From contig NZ_LS999839.1 of the NCBI RefSeq assembly GCF_900564155.1, positions 5,887,097 to 5,951,096 on the forward strand: DNA of 64,000 nucleotides, in the 5' to 3' direction. Positions 53,707 to 62,123 of this stretch are shown here, piece after piece. Below the pieces are notes generated by a model that saw only the letters and a list, made by a program, of their open reading frames with translations, was not told the DNA's origin and did no database searches. Each line of letters begins with the position of its first letter. Position 1 is the stretch's first letter. The position numbers and the translations under genes were made by a program. This DNA is from Pedobacter schmidteae (GTDB lineage Bacteria; Bacteroidota; Bacteroidia; Sphingobacteriales; Sphingobacteriaceae).

Positions 53707-53790
53707 GTAAATTGGCGTCATTTGTTAAATTATGTTAAGACCTTGCTACCATCAAAGGCTTTACATAGCTTAGCGTCCTGTTATTTTTAA

Positions 53791-53821
53791 TTGACGTTAT
53801 CGTATTATTAACCTATCTTTG
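53791..53821 (+). promoter_or_regulatory. bamD promoter
   Basis: TTG at 53791-53793, a 20-bp spacer and TATCTTTG at 53814-53821. The bamD ATG begins only 4 bp later, so the mRNA may be leaderless. Confidence 0.7.
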
Positions 53822-53825
53822 CAGA

Positions 53826-54752
53826 ATGTTTAAAATTAAACACGTACTAGTATTAAGTTTCACCATTATAGCCCTTACGATTGCGGGCTGCAAAAGCCAG
53901 TTCGAAAAGATCAGACTGAGCAATGATGTAGCCAAAAAATATCAGGAGGCTATGCGGCTATACAATAAGAAAAATTATGCCAAGGCATTAATTCTGTTTG
54001 AGGACCTTTCTCAAAAATACAGAGGTAGGGCTGAAGCTGAAGAGCTCAACTACCATTATGCGCTTACACTTTATAAATTAAAGGATTTTACTACAGCAAG
54101 GTATCAGTTTAAATCATTTGCCGACACCTATCCTACCAGTAAATACGCAGAAGAATGCAGGTATATGAGTGCTTTTTGTTATTACCTTGATTCGCCAGCA
54201 CCAAGCCTGGATCAGGAGAACACATATAAAGCAATAGATGCGTTACAGTTATTTATCAACTTTTATCCTAAAAGCGAGCGTGCAGCAGATGCCAGTAAAT
54301 ATATTGGCTTATTGCGGGCCAAGCTGGAGGATAAAGCTTTTAAAAACGCTAAGTTATATTACGACCTTGGCGGTTTCGACGTTAGTAATTACAAAGCAGC
54401 AGTTATTGCATTAAAAAATGCGCAGATTGATTTCCCGGATATTAAGTATGCGGAAGAAATGGACTTTCTGATTATTAAATCGCAATATGCCTATGCCAAA
54501 AACAGTTTGGAGCACCGTCAGGAAGATCGTTTTAATGAAGCAATTACCTATGCCGACGAATTTATCGAGGGCCATCCACAAAGTAAATTGTTAGATGACG
54601 CCAAGGCTTTGAAAAAATCAAGCGAACAAGGCATTGCAAACGCAAAACACTTTTTGGCAGAATTAGCTAAAAATCAGGAAAAATATAAAGCATTACTGGC
54701 AAAGGATGCTAAAACAGACACTACGACTACTACAAAAACCCCCATCAAATAA
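53826..54752 (+). CDS. bamD: Outer-membrane assembly lipoprotein BamD
   Basis: Lipoprotein of the BAM complex that inserts beta-barrels into the outer membrane. The 308-residue product has a lipoprotein signal with lipobox IAGC (Cys near residue 22) and five TPR-like repeats, starting KKYQEAMRLYNKKNYAKALI and including the TTARYQFKSFADTYPTSKYA segment. The length is typical. The stop overlaps the next ATG (TAATG), so rpoZ is co-expressed. Ranking as BamD rather than a general TPR lipoprotein rests on the repeat pattern and the conserved neighbourhood. Confidence 0.92.
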   Translation: MFKIKHVLVLSFTIIALTIAGCKSQFEKIRLSNDVAKKYQEAMRLYNKKNYAKALILFEDLSQKYRGRAEAEELNYHYALTLYKLKDFTTARYQFKSFADTYPTSKYAEECRYMSAFCYYLDSPAPSLDQENTYKAIDALQLFINFYPKSERAADASKYIGLLRAKLEDKAFKNAKLYYDLGGFDVSNYKAAVIALKNAQIDFPDIKYAEEMDFLIIKSQYAYAKNSLEHRQEDRFNEAITYADEFIEGHPQSKLLDDAKALKKSSEQGIANAKHFLAELAKNQEKYKALLAKDAKTDTTTTTKTPIK

Positions 54753-55078
54753 TGAACACGAATAAACCAGCTGTACCGAATACTACGGTAACCAGAAATG
54801 TTAATGATCTAGATCAGAAAACAAAAAATATTTATGAGTCTTTAGTAATTATTTCTAAAAGGGCTAATCAGATCTCTAACAATATGAAAGAAGAATTGCA
54901 CGGCAAATTAGCTGAATTCGCTTCTTCAAATGATAACCTGGAAGAGATTTTCGAAAACAGAGAACAAATTGAAATCAGCAAGCACTATGAGCGTTTGCCT
55001 AAGCCTAGCTTAATTGCTATTGATGAGTTCCTGAATGATAAGATCTATTTCAGAAATCCTACTAAAGAGCAACAATAA
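54752..55078 (+). CDS. rpoZ: RNA polymerase omega subunit (Bacteroidota type)
   Basis: A 108-residue protein of the RpoZ/Rpb6 family, which helps assemble RNA polymerase. Recognisable parts are TKNIYESLVIISKRANQISN near residues 24-43 and the C-terminal SLIAIDEFLNDKIYFRNP. Longer than the E. coli omega, as usual in this phylum. It starts inside the bamD stop codon and precedes coaBC by 43 bp. Confidence 0.9.
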   Translation: MNTNKPAVPNTTVTRNVNDLDQKTKNIYESLVIISKRANQISNNMKEELHGKLAEFASSNDNLEEIFENREQIEISKHYERLPKPSLIAIDEFLNDKIYFRNPTKEQQ

Positions 55079-55121
55079 GATTACGCATAGGATTAAATTG
55101 CATCGATGCATTCCTTAAACT

Positions 55122-56321
55122 ATGCTTAAAAATAAGAACATAATTCTTGGCGTTTGCGGCAGCATTGCAGCCTATAAATCGGCTATCCTGACCAGACTGC
55201 TGGTCAAAGCTGGCGCAAACGTTAAAGTCATCCTTACAGCCGACGCGGCAAATTTCATTACACCGCTTACCCTGGCCACTCTCAGTAAAAATCCTGTTTA
55301 TACCCAATATTTCGAGGCCGAAACTGGTGTATGGAGCAACCATGTCGAATTAGGTCTCTGGGCCGATTTGATGATTATTGCGCCTGCAAGTGCCAATACA
55401 TTAGCAAAAATGGCGGGAGGATTGTGCGACAACCTGCTTACCGCCGTTTATTTATCAGCCAAATGCCCGGTATATGTTGCCCCGGCGATGGACCTTGATA
55501 TGTGGAAACATGAAAGTACCAGGAACAACATCAACAAAATACAAACCTATGGTAACCTGGTAATTCAGCCAGGAAGTGGCGAACTGGCCAGTGGATTGTA
55601 TGGCGAAGGAAGAATGGCAGAACCCGAGGAGATTGTAAGTTTCCTTACTGAAAAAATCAACCTATCCCTTCCCCTGCTTGGGAAAAAGGTATTGGTTACT
55701 GCAGGCCCTACATATGAGGCCATAGACCCTGTACGTTTTATAGGCAATCATTCATCAGGAAAAATGGGCTTTGCCATTGCCGATCGGTTTGCCAGCTTAG
55801 GCGCCAATGTTACCCTGGTTACCGGGCCTACAGCAGAGCAAAGTAAATATGAGCTGACACGTATTGACGTATTAAGTGCAGCCGACATGTTGCAAGCCTG
55901 TAAAAATGTATTTCCCGATACGGACATCACTGTAATGAGTGCTGCCGTTGCGGATTACACGCCTGTACACAAGGCCGATCAAAAAATAAAAAAGAACAGT
56001 GATGAATTTAGCTTGGAGTTAAAAAAGACTACAGATATACTGGCTACACTGGGGCAGCTAAAAAAAACCACACAAATATTGGTTGGTTTTGCTTTGGAAA
56101 CTCAAAACGAAGAAGAATACGCAAAAACAAAACTGTCAAAAAAAAATCTGGACCTTATTGTACTGAATTCACTAAATGATAAAGGTGCTGGCTTTAAGAT
56201 GGATACCAATAAAATAACTATATTTAATAAAAATACAGAAAAGACCGTTTTTCAAACGAAATCAAAAACTGAAGTAGCCGTTGATATCTGTAATGAAATA
56301 TTAAAATTGATTAAAGTATGA
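55122..56321 (+). CDS. coaBC: Bifunctional CoaBC (PPC synthetase / decarboxylase)
   Basis: Two steps of coenzyme A synthesis: CTP-dependent coupling of 4-phosphopantothenate to cysteine, then FMN-dependent decarboxylation. The 399-residue product has the CoaC domain first (KNIILGVCGSIAAYKSA, active-site His in NHVELGLWADLMIIAPASAN, and the AMDLDMW segment) and the CoaB domain from about residue 185 (GKKVLVTAGPTYEAIDPVRF, then NHSSGKMG). Its stop overlaps the next gene start (ATGA). Confidence 0.97.
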   Translation: MLKNKNIILGVCGSIAAYKSAILTRLLVKAGANVKVILTADAANFITPLTLATLSKNPVYTQYFEAETGVWSNHVELGLWADLMIIAPASANTLAKMAGGLCDNLLTAVYLSAKCPVYVAPAMDLDMWKHESTRNNINKIQTYGNLVIQPGSGELASGLYGEGRMAEPEEIVSFLTEKINLSLPLLGKKVLVTAGPTYEAIDPVRFIGNHSSGKMGFAIADRFASLGANVTLVTGPTAEQSKYELTRIDVLSAADMLQACKNVFPDTDITVMSAAVADYTPVHKADQKIKKNSDEFSLELKKTTDILATLGQLKKTTQILVGFALETQNEEEYAKTKLSKKNLDLIVLNSLNDKGAGFKMDTNKITIFNKNTEKTVFQTKSKTEVAVDICNEILKLIKV

Positions 56322-57223
56322 AAAAACGCTCCGTTTACATTTTACTGATCTTTTTTTTCTGTTACACCTATACCACGGCACAAGAATTAAATACCAGGGT
56401 ACAAGTTCTGGCGCCCACAGTGCCCAACATCAACAAAAGAAATCTGGAAGTTCTTCAGAATACCATCAGGGAATTTTTAAACAACAATAAATGGAGTAAT
56501 GAGACTTATATGCCTCAGGAACGCATTGAATGCAATTTTGTAATCACCTTGACTGCCTGGGACGGAAATTCGGCATATAAGGCAGAAGCACAGATTCAAT
56601 CGGGCAGGCCAGTTTATAATACCGTATACAACAGCACATTATTAAACATTAGCGATAAAGATTTTGATTTCAATTATAATGAAGGTCAGTCAGTAGATTT
56701 CTCTGATCAAAACTTCATCTCCAATTTAAGCTCTTTGCTGAGTTTTTATGCTTACACCATTATTGGGCTGGACAAGGATAGTTTTAGCAAACTGGGTGGC
56801 ACACATTTTTACAATAAAGCTCAGAACATTTTAAACGTTGCCCAGGTTTCAGGAAACAAAGGGTGGAAAGCCTTTGATGGACTTAGAAACAGATACTGGC
56901 TAAATGAAAACCTCCAGAACAAAAGTTTTGAAGAATTGAGACAGTTTATTTATGACTATCATCTGAATGGACTGGACCATATGCAGGAAGATCCTGCCAA
57001 GGGAGCAAAAAAAATTATCTCCCTATTATCCGGATTAAAGCAAATGGACAAACAAAAACTGGGTTCGATATTTCCTAACATGTACCTTGCTACCAAAGCC
57101 GACGAGCTGGTAAATCTTCTTTCTGCCAGCGATCCGCAAGATAAAATAAAAGCCTACAACCTCTTGTCAGAAATTGATCCTGCCAATATCAACAAATACG
57201 AAAGCTTAAGAACCTCCCGCTAA
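56318..57223 (+). CDS. DUF4835 protein, exported (PorD-like)
   Basis: A 301-residue exported protein with signal peptide (RSVYILLIFFFCYTYTTAQ). The sequence matches the DUF4835 pattern (ELNTRVQVLAPTVPNINKRN near the N-terminus, and YAYTIIGLDKDSFSKLGGTHFY). I recall that members of this family are named PorD in type IX secretion, but I cannot confirm it here and no other type IX gene is in the window. It overlaps coaBC by 4 bp. Biochemical function unknown. Confidence 0.8.
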   Translation: MKKRSVYILLIFFFCYTYTTAQELNTRVQVLAPTVPNINKRNLEVLQNTIREFLNNNKWSNETYMPQERIECNFVITLTAWDGNSAYKAEAQIQSGRPVYNTVYNSTLLNISDKDFDFNYNEGQSVDFSDQNFISNLSSLLSFYAYTIIGLDKDSFSKLGGTHFYNKAQNILNVAQVSGNKGWKAFDGLRNRYWLNENLQNKSFEELRQFIYDYHLNGLDHMQEDPAKGAKKIISLLSGLKQMDKQKLGSIFPNMYLATKADELVNLLSASDPQDKIKAYNLLSEIDPANINKYESLRTSR

Positions 57224-57262
57224 GCCTTTATTTAACACAGCTTAAAAAAAGTTGTTAAATAA

Positions 57263-57311
57263 TTTTTCATATACGAATAGATTCGTATATTTGATTACGA
57301 AACAATTCGTA
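57263..57311 (+). promoter_or_regulatory. blaI promoter with two operator palindromes
   Basis: -7 box TATATTTG at 57286-57293, with TTTT at 57263-57266 in the -33 position. A perfect 10-bp inverted repeat ATATACGAAT (57269-57278) / ATTCGTATAT (57281-57290) covers the promoter, and a second, TACGAA (57296-57301) / TTCGTA (57306-57311), lies just behind it. Both share TACGAAT-type half-sites. This is the expected layout for autorepression by a BlaI/MecI-type protein. Confidence 0.8.
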
Positions 57312-57321
57312 CAATAAAATT

Positions 57322-57705
57322 ATGACAACGGCGAATCATCTTAAACCGACAGAAAGTGAACTTGAAATCCTTCAAATTTTGTGGGAACAGGGCAATTGTA
57401 CAGTACGTGAGGTACACGAGATTTTAACGCAGCGTAAGGATGCAGGCTACACCACTACACTTAAGTTGATGCAAATTATGTTAGAAAAAGGATTGGTAGC
57501 CCGCGATGCCTCATCAAAGACCCACGTTTACCGGGCCCTGCTAAATCAGGAAAAAACCCAGCAACAACTGGTCAATAAAATGATAGACAATGTTTTTAAC
57601 GGATCAGCTGCACGTTTAGTGATGCAGGCATTGGGCAATCACAGTGCGAGTAAAGATGAAATCAATTCTATAAAGGAATATCTTGACCAACTTAGCAAAA
57701 AATAA
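57322..57705 (+). CDS. BlaI/MecI-type transcriptional repressor
   Basis: A 127-residue winged-helix repressor of the BlaI/MecI/CopY family: KPTESELEILQILWEQGNCT at the N-terminus, VREVHEIL and the recognition region DAGYTTTLKLMQIMLEKGLV, followed by a helical dimerisation part. Family members are cleaved or displaced when an M56 membrane protease receives a signal. It lies 3 bp before the M56 gene. Target genes besides its own operon are unknown. Confidence 0.93.
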   Translation: MTTANHLKPTESELEILQILWEQGNCTVREVHEILTQRKDAGYTTTLKLMQIMLEKGLVARDASSKTHVYRALLNQEKTQQQLVNKMIDNVFNGSAARLVMQALGNHSASKDEINSIKEYLDQLSKK

Positions 57706-57708
57706 CCT

Positions 57709-59436
57709 ATGGAACCTCTCCTAAACAACCTGATCAAAGCCATCGGCTGGAGTATTCTTCACTCTCTATGGCAAGGAGCCATCATTTATGGCCTACTGTT
57801 GCTGCTTGTAATGGCATTACCTAAACTACAGTCCAAGCTGAAGCACAACCTGGCTTATGGTGCAATTTGCCTGATCTTTGCCTGTTTTGTAATCACCTTC
57901 TTTTCTATCTTTAAAATTCCCGTAGCCGGCAGCACACCAGGCACTAATCTTACGTTAAGTACAACGTATTACCAATACATGAATACGCTGCCCTTACAGA
58001 TCAGCCACCAGGCAGAGTACTTCCTGCCTTATGTAGTTGTGTTTTACAGCCTGGGTCTTATTTTTCAACTTTTTATACTCGGTGCAGGATATAAAAAAAT
58101 GCTGGAACTTAAAAAAGGAACTCACTTTAATGTGCCTGCCGAATGGAAAGCTTCATTCAACGAGTTGGTTTTACAGTTAAATCTTCGCCAAGCCATTAAT
58201 TTTCACCTGTCCGACAAAATTAATGTACCCTTAGTTATTGGCTTTTTTAAACCTGTAGTATTATTTCCTGTAGCGTTGGTTTCTCAACTCGACATGGACC
58301 AGGTAGAAGCTATATTGATACACGAACTTTCGCATATCAGGAGAAACGACTATCTCTTAAACCTCATTAAAACAGCTATCGAAACATTACTCTTCTTCAA
58401 CCCTTTTATATGGTTAAGCGGCAGATTTATCAACATTGAACGGGAACACGCATGCGATGATCTGGTATTGAAATTTACCGGCAGTCCTATGACCTATGCC
58501 CACGCATTGTTAAAACTTGAAATATTGAAAGACAAATCGGCCCCGGCTTTTTCCATGGCAGCATCTGGAAAAAATCAGCACTTGTACCAACGCATTAAAA
58601 GAATCACAAACATGAAAACAAATTACATGAACGTCAGACAACAACTGCTTGCCATCACTTTGATTGTGGCAACTGTGGTTTCTTTGGCATGGGTAAAACC
58701 CTCAAAAGCAGAAAAAGTAAATCAAAAAGCCGGCTCCCAAAAACAGATTGAGGTGGCAGGTATTCCTATTCAAAAAGCTCCCGAAGCACCCGAAAAGCCA
58801 CTAGCTCCTAAATTGCTGGTCAATGTTACTGTGCCGGTGGCTCCAGCAGCACAAGTGGCAGTAATTCCGCCTTTACCTCCCCGTCCTTCGGCTGCCCTAC
58901 CTTGCCCGGACAAACATAAGGTATGTCAGGATACCACTAAAAAGAAACTAAAATACACTATCGTAACCGTGGATGAAAAGGGAAATAAGAAAGAATATCA
59001 TTCGGTAAAAGAAATGCCAGAAAACGTTAGGGACGAAGTGATAAAAGAAACCTTCAAAACCGATCTGGGCCAAGCTTTCAAACTCCCTATTGACAGCATA
59101 GTAAACAGTAGTGTTGCTTTCCTGAAATCACCTGAATGGAAAAGATCTATGGACGAGATACGCACCAATGCGCAAAGTGCTGCACTGTACTTTAAATCGG
59201 CCGACTGGAAACGTCAACAGGCAGATATACGCAAACATACTGCAGATATCCAAAGGTATTTCAACTCCAAAGACTGGAAAAAGCAACAAGAGAAGATCCG
59301 CAAAGATGCAGCAGAAATGGGCAGAAAAATGAGTCAGGAGATACAGCAGCAAATAGACCGGGCCGAACAAATGAACAAAAAAGCACAAAAAGAAAAAGAA
59401 GCAGCAGAGAAAGAAGCTGTAGAAAATAAACCATAA
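57709..59436 (+). CDS. M56-family membrane metalloprotease (BlaR1-like, no PBP domain)
   Basis: A 575-residue protein with three N-terminal membrane helices, the zinc-protease motif HELSH (H205, E206, H209) with a later NIEREHACDD segment supplying the third ligand, and a fourth helix near residues 314-334 (LLAITLIVATVVSLAWV). The penicillin-binding sensor domain of BlaR1 is absent. Instead the C-terminal part holds a Pro/Ala-rich stretch, then three 23-residue repeats centred on W477, W500 and W523 (pattern W-K-x-x-x-x-x-I-R), and a Lys/Glu-rich end. It would cleave the partner repressor in response to an unknown envelope signal. Confidence 0.9.
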   Translation: MEPLLNNLIKAIGWSILHSLWQGAIIYGLLLLLVMALPKLQSKLKHNLAYGAICLIFACFVITFFSIFKIPVAGSTPGTNLTLSTTYYQYMNTLPLQISHQAEYFLPYVVVFYSLGLIFQLFILGAGYKKMLELKKGTHFNVPAEWKASFNELVLQLNLRQAINFHLSDKINVPLVIGFFKPVVLFPVALVSQLDMDQVEAILIHELSHIRRNDYLLNLIKTAIETLLFFNPFIWLSGRFINIEREHACDDLVLKFTGSPMTYAHALLKLEILKDKSAPAFSMAASGKNQHLYQRIKRITNMKTNYMNVRQQLLAITLIVATVVSLAWVKPSKAEKVNQKAGSQKQIEVAGIPIQKAPEAPEKPLAPKLLVNVTVPVAPAAQVAVIPPLPPRPSAALPCPDKHKVCQDTTKKKLKYTIVTVDEKGNKKEYHSVKEMPENVRDEVIKETFKTDLGQAFKLPIDSIVNSSVAFLKSPEWKRSMDEIRTNAQSAALYFKSADWKRQQADIRKHTADIQRYFNSKDWKKQQEKIRKDAAEMGRKMSQEIQQQIDRAEQMNKKAQKEKEAAEKEAVENKP

Positions 59437-59457
59437 CACACATATGGAAATAAATAT

Positions 59458-59489
59458 TGGGCAGGAGAAAATTCTTCTGCCCTTTTTTT
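59458..59489 (+). terminator. Terminator after the BlaI/M56 operon
   Basis: Stem GGGCAGGAGAA (59459-59469) / TTCTTCTGCCC (59472-59482), one G-T pair, innermost pairs probably open, followed by seven T (59483-59489). Confidence 0.8.
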
Positions 59490-59530
59490 GTGCCTTTCGT
59501 CATGAAGTTTTCCTAATTTAGCAGCATCAT

Positions 59531-61192
59531 ATGCTACAAAAACTTTCCATCCGTAATTACGCTTTGATAGACAGCGTTGAGCTGGAACTTGATAAAGGCC
59601 TGAACATCATAACCGGCGAAACCGGGGCGGGTAAATCGATCATGCTTGGTGCGTTATCATTGATATTAGGCCAACGGGCTGAAACCAAGTATTTCTTTAA
59701 TCAAGACAAGAAATGCATTATCGAGGGTTGGTTTCTACTGACCGATCAGCAGCTTCAGGCACTTTTTGAAGAAAATGATCTCGATTTTTATAAAGAAAAT
59801 ACCTTAAGAAGAGAAATATCTACTGACGGGAAGTCGAGGGCGTTTATCAATGATACTCCTGTAACCCTGGCCGTGATGAAACAGATTGGCGAGCGGTTGA
59901 TAGACATCCACTCCCAACATGCTACATTGGAAATTAGTGATCCGACGTTTCAGCTTTCGGTTGTAGATACCCTTGCGGGACACCAATTGTTACTTAACGA
60001 CTATCGCAGCAAGTTCAAGTCGTATAAACAACAGCAACAGCTTTTGGCGGAATTGAAGACAAAAGCCGACGAAGCCCGTAATAAACAGGACTATGAGCAG
60101 TTTTTATTCAATGAACTGGAAAATGCAAACCTTAAGGCTGATGAGCAGGAAAACCTGGAAGCTGAATTACAGTTATTGAATAATGCTGAGAGCATAAAAA
60201 GAAGTTTGCTGACCAGTTATAACCTGCTCAGTGAAGAAGAAACAGCTGTACTATCCATCTTAAAGGAAGCAATTGGACAAATTCAAAACATAGAAAAGTT
60301 CAACCCCGACTATCAAACTTTAAATGAACGGATGAGGTCGGCGCTTATCGAATTAAAAGACATTGCTGCAGAAACTTCAATGCTTGAAGAGCAAATAGTA
60401 TTCAACCCTTCCAGAATTGATGAAATTAATGGTCGGTTGGATCTGATTTATGGTCTGCAGCAAAAACACAAAACAAACAGCGTAACAGAGTTACTTGCCA
60501 TTCAGGAGCAGCTATCAGACAACCTGGCCAATCTGTTGAGTAGCGATGAGGAAATTGAAAAGCTAATAAAATCCCTTGACCTGTTATATGCCGAATTGGA
60601 GCAAATGGCTGCAAAATTATCGGTCAACCGCAACAAAGCCATATCCGCTACAGAGACCAACGTTGGCCATGTATTGCAACAGGTAGGGATGCCAAATGCA
60701 AAGATAAAAATAGAACAAAACCCTTCGACAGAGTTAAACAAAGACGGCAAAGATACAATTGCTTTATTGTTCACCGCCAACAGCGGACAAGCTCCTGCTC
60801 CGGTAGGTAAAGTGGCCTCTGGCGGAGAGCTTTCGCGTTTAATGCTCGCCATAAAATCCATTATGGCCAAACACACCTCTTTGCCTACTTTAATATTTGA
60901 TGAAATTGATACCGGAATTTCGGGGGAAACCGCTTTACGCGTAGGAGATGTAATCGGCGAACTCGAAAAAAATATGCAGGTCATCTGTATTACCCATCTC
61001 CCTCAAATTGCAGCAAAAGGTGACGCTCACTATTTTGTCTACAAAAACGAACAAGGGCAACGCACCACAACAGGGATCCGCAGGTTGGACAAGCCTTCCC
61101 GTGTAGGTGCCATTGCCGAAATGCTGAGTGGTAAAACTCCCGGTGCCTCGGCCATGGAGAATGCGAAAGACCTGCTGGGGTATAAAAACTAA
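59531..61192 (+). CDS. recN: DNA repair protein RecN
   Basis: SMC-like ATPase that acts in double-strand break repair. The 553-residue product has Walker A GETGAGKS at residues 29-36, long coiled-coil segments in the middle (about 160-370), the signature ASGGELSRLMLAIK and the Walker B LIFDEIDTGISG, followed by CITHLPQIAAKG. Start is the ATG at 59531; no exact promoter box is visible in the 40 bp after the terminator. It is monocistronic or read with fabI, 60 bp downstream. Confidence 0.96.
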   Translation: MLQKLSIRNYALIDSVELELDKGLNIITGETGAGKSIMLGALSLILGQRAETKYFFNQDKKCIIEGWFLLTDQQLQALFEENDLDFYKENTLRREISTDGKSRAFINDTPVTLAVMKQIGERLIDIHSQHATLEISDPTFQLSVVDTLAGHQLLLNDYRSKFKSYKQQQQLLAELKTKADEARNKQDYEQFLFNELENANLKADEQENLEAELQLLNNAESIKRSLLTSYNLLSEEETAVLSILKEAIGQIQNIEKFNPDYQTLNERMRSALIELKDIAAETSMLEEQIVFNPSRIDEINGRLDLIYGLQQKHKTNSVTELLAIQEQLSDNLANLLSSDEEIEKLIKSLDLLYAELEQMAAKLSVNRNKAISATETNVGHVLQQVGMPNAKIKIEQNPSTELNKDGKDTIALLFTANSGQAPAPVGKVASGGELSRLMLAIKSIMAKHTSLPTLIFDEIDTGISGETALRVGDVIGELEKNMQVICITHLPQIAAKGDAHYFVYKNEQGQRTTTGIRRLDKPSRVGAIAEMLSGKTPGASAMENAKDLLGYKN

Positions 61193-61252
61193 ATGCGGTA
61201 TTCTGCAAAAGAAAAAATCATTAACTTCGGCCTGTTTTAAAACAGAAATACT

Positions 61253-62068
61253 ATGTATAACTTATTAAAAGGTAAACGCGGCATTATTACAGGCGCATTA
61301 GATCAAAATTCCATTGCCTGGAAAGTTGCCGAAAAGGCACATGAAGAAGGTGCATCATTTGTATTGACCAATGCGCCTATTGCAATGCGCATGGGAGAAA
61401 TCAATGCATTAGCTGAAAAGACTGGATCTCAGATTGTTCCTGCTGATGCAACTAATGTGGATGAACTGACCAACCTGTTTACCCAATCACAAGAAATATT
61501 AGGCGGTAAAATAGATTTTGTATTACATTCAATAGGTATGAGTGTAAACATCCGTAAAAAAATTCCATATACCGAATCCAACTACGATTACTTTATGAAA
61601 GGAATTGATGTATCAGCAATGTCATTTCATAAAATGCTGGCCGTAGCTAAAAAACTGGATGCCATAAATGAAGGTGGTAGTGTAGTAGCCTTAACCTATA
61701 TGGCTGCTCAACGCACTTACCCTTTTTATACAGATATGGCCGATATCAAAGCCATGCTTGAATCTATTGCCCGCAGCTTTGGTTACCACTATGGCTTAGA
61801 GAAAAAAGTACGTATCAATACAGTTTCTCAATCGCCAACTAAAACTACTGCAGGTACAGGCATTAAAGGATTTGGCGATTTTTATGATTATGCCGATGCC
61901 ATTGCCCCACTTGGTAATGCTGATGCAGAATCATGTGCAGATTACTGTATCACTTTATTCTCTGACTTGACCCGCATGGTCACCATGCAGAACCTTTTCC
62001 ATGATGGAGGTTACTCTTCTACAGGAGTAAGTGACATTGTGATGCAAAAAATGGGACTGGAAGATTAA
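61253..62068 (+). CDS. fabI: Enoyl-ACP reductase FabI
   Basis: NADH-dependent reductase of the last step in each fatty-acid elongation cycle; the target of triclosan. The 271-residue product has the FabI-type nucleotide site (GKRGIITGALDQNSIAWKVA), and the catalytic Y-x6-K pattern as FYTDMADIKAML. The LHSIGMSV segment is also family-typical. Upstream TAACTTCG (61222-61229) is one mismatch from the -7 consensus. A terminator follows and is shared with the convergent gene. Confidence 0.96.
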   Translation: MYNLLKGKRGIITGALDQNSIAWKVAEKAHEEGASFVLTNAPIAMRMGEINALAEKTGSQIVPADATNVDELTNLFTQSQEILGGKIDFVLHSIGMSVNIRKKIPYTESNYDYFMKGIDVSAMSFHKMLAVAKKLDAINEGGSVVALTYMAAQRTYPFYTDMADIKAMLESIARSFGYHYGLEKKVRINTVSQSPTKTTAGTGIKGFGDFYDYADAIAPLGNADAESCADYCITLFSDLTRMVTMQNLFHDGGYSSTGVSDIVMQKMGLED

Positions 62069-62083
62069 GATTTTCATTTACCG

Positions 62084-62123
62084 ATAAACAAAAAGCGTCC
62101 TATAACGGACGCTTTTTGTTTAT
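62084..62123. terminator. Bidirectional terminator, perfect 17-bp stem
   Basis: Arms 62084-62100 and 62107-62123 are exact reverse complements (core AAAAAGCGTCC / GGACGCTTTTT), loop TATAAC. The A- and T-rich ends give a terminator in both directions, for fabI and for the convergent gene whose stop codon (62120-62122) lies inside the right arm. Confidence 0.9.

Noticed and set aside
59128..59439. 103-residue minus-strand open frame rich in Phe and Leu
   Set aside because: It is the complement of the Lys/Glu-rich C-terminal tail of the M56 gene; hydrophobicity is an artefact of reading AAA/GAA codons backwards.
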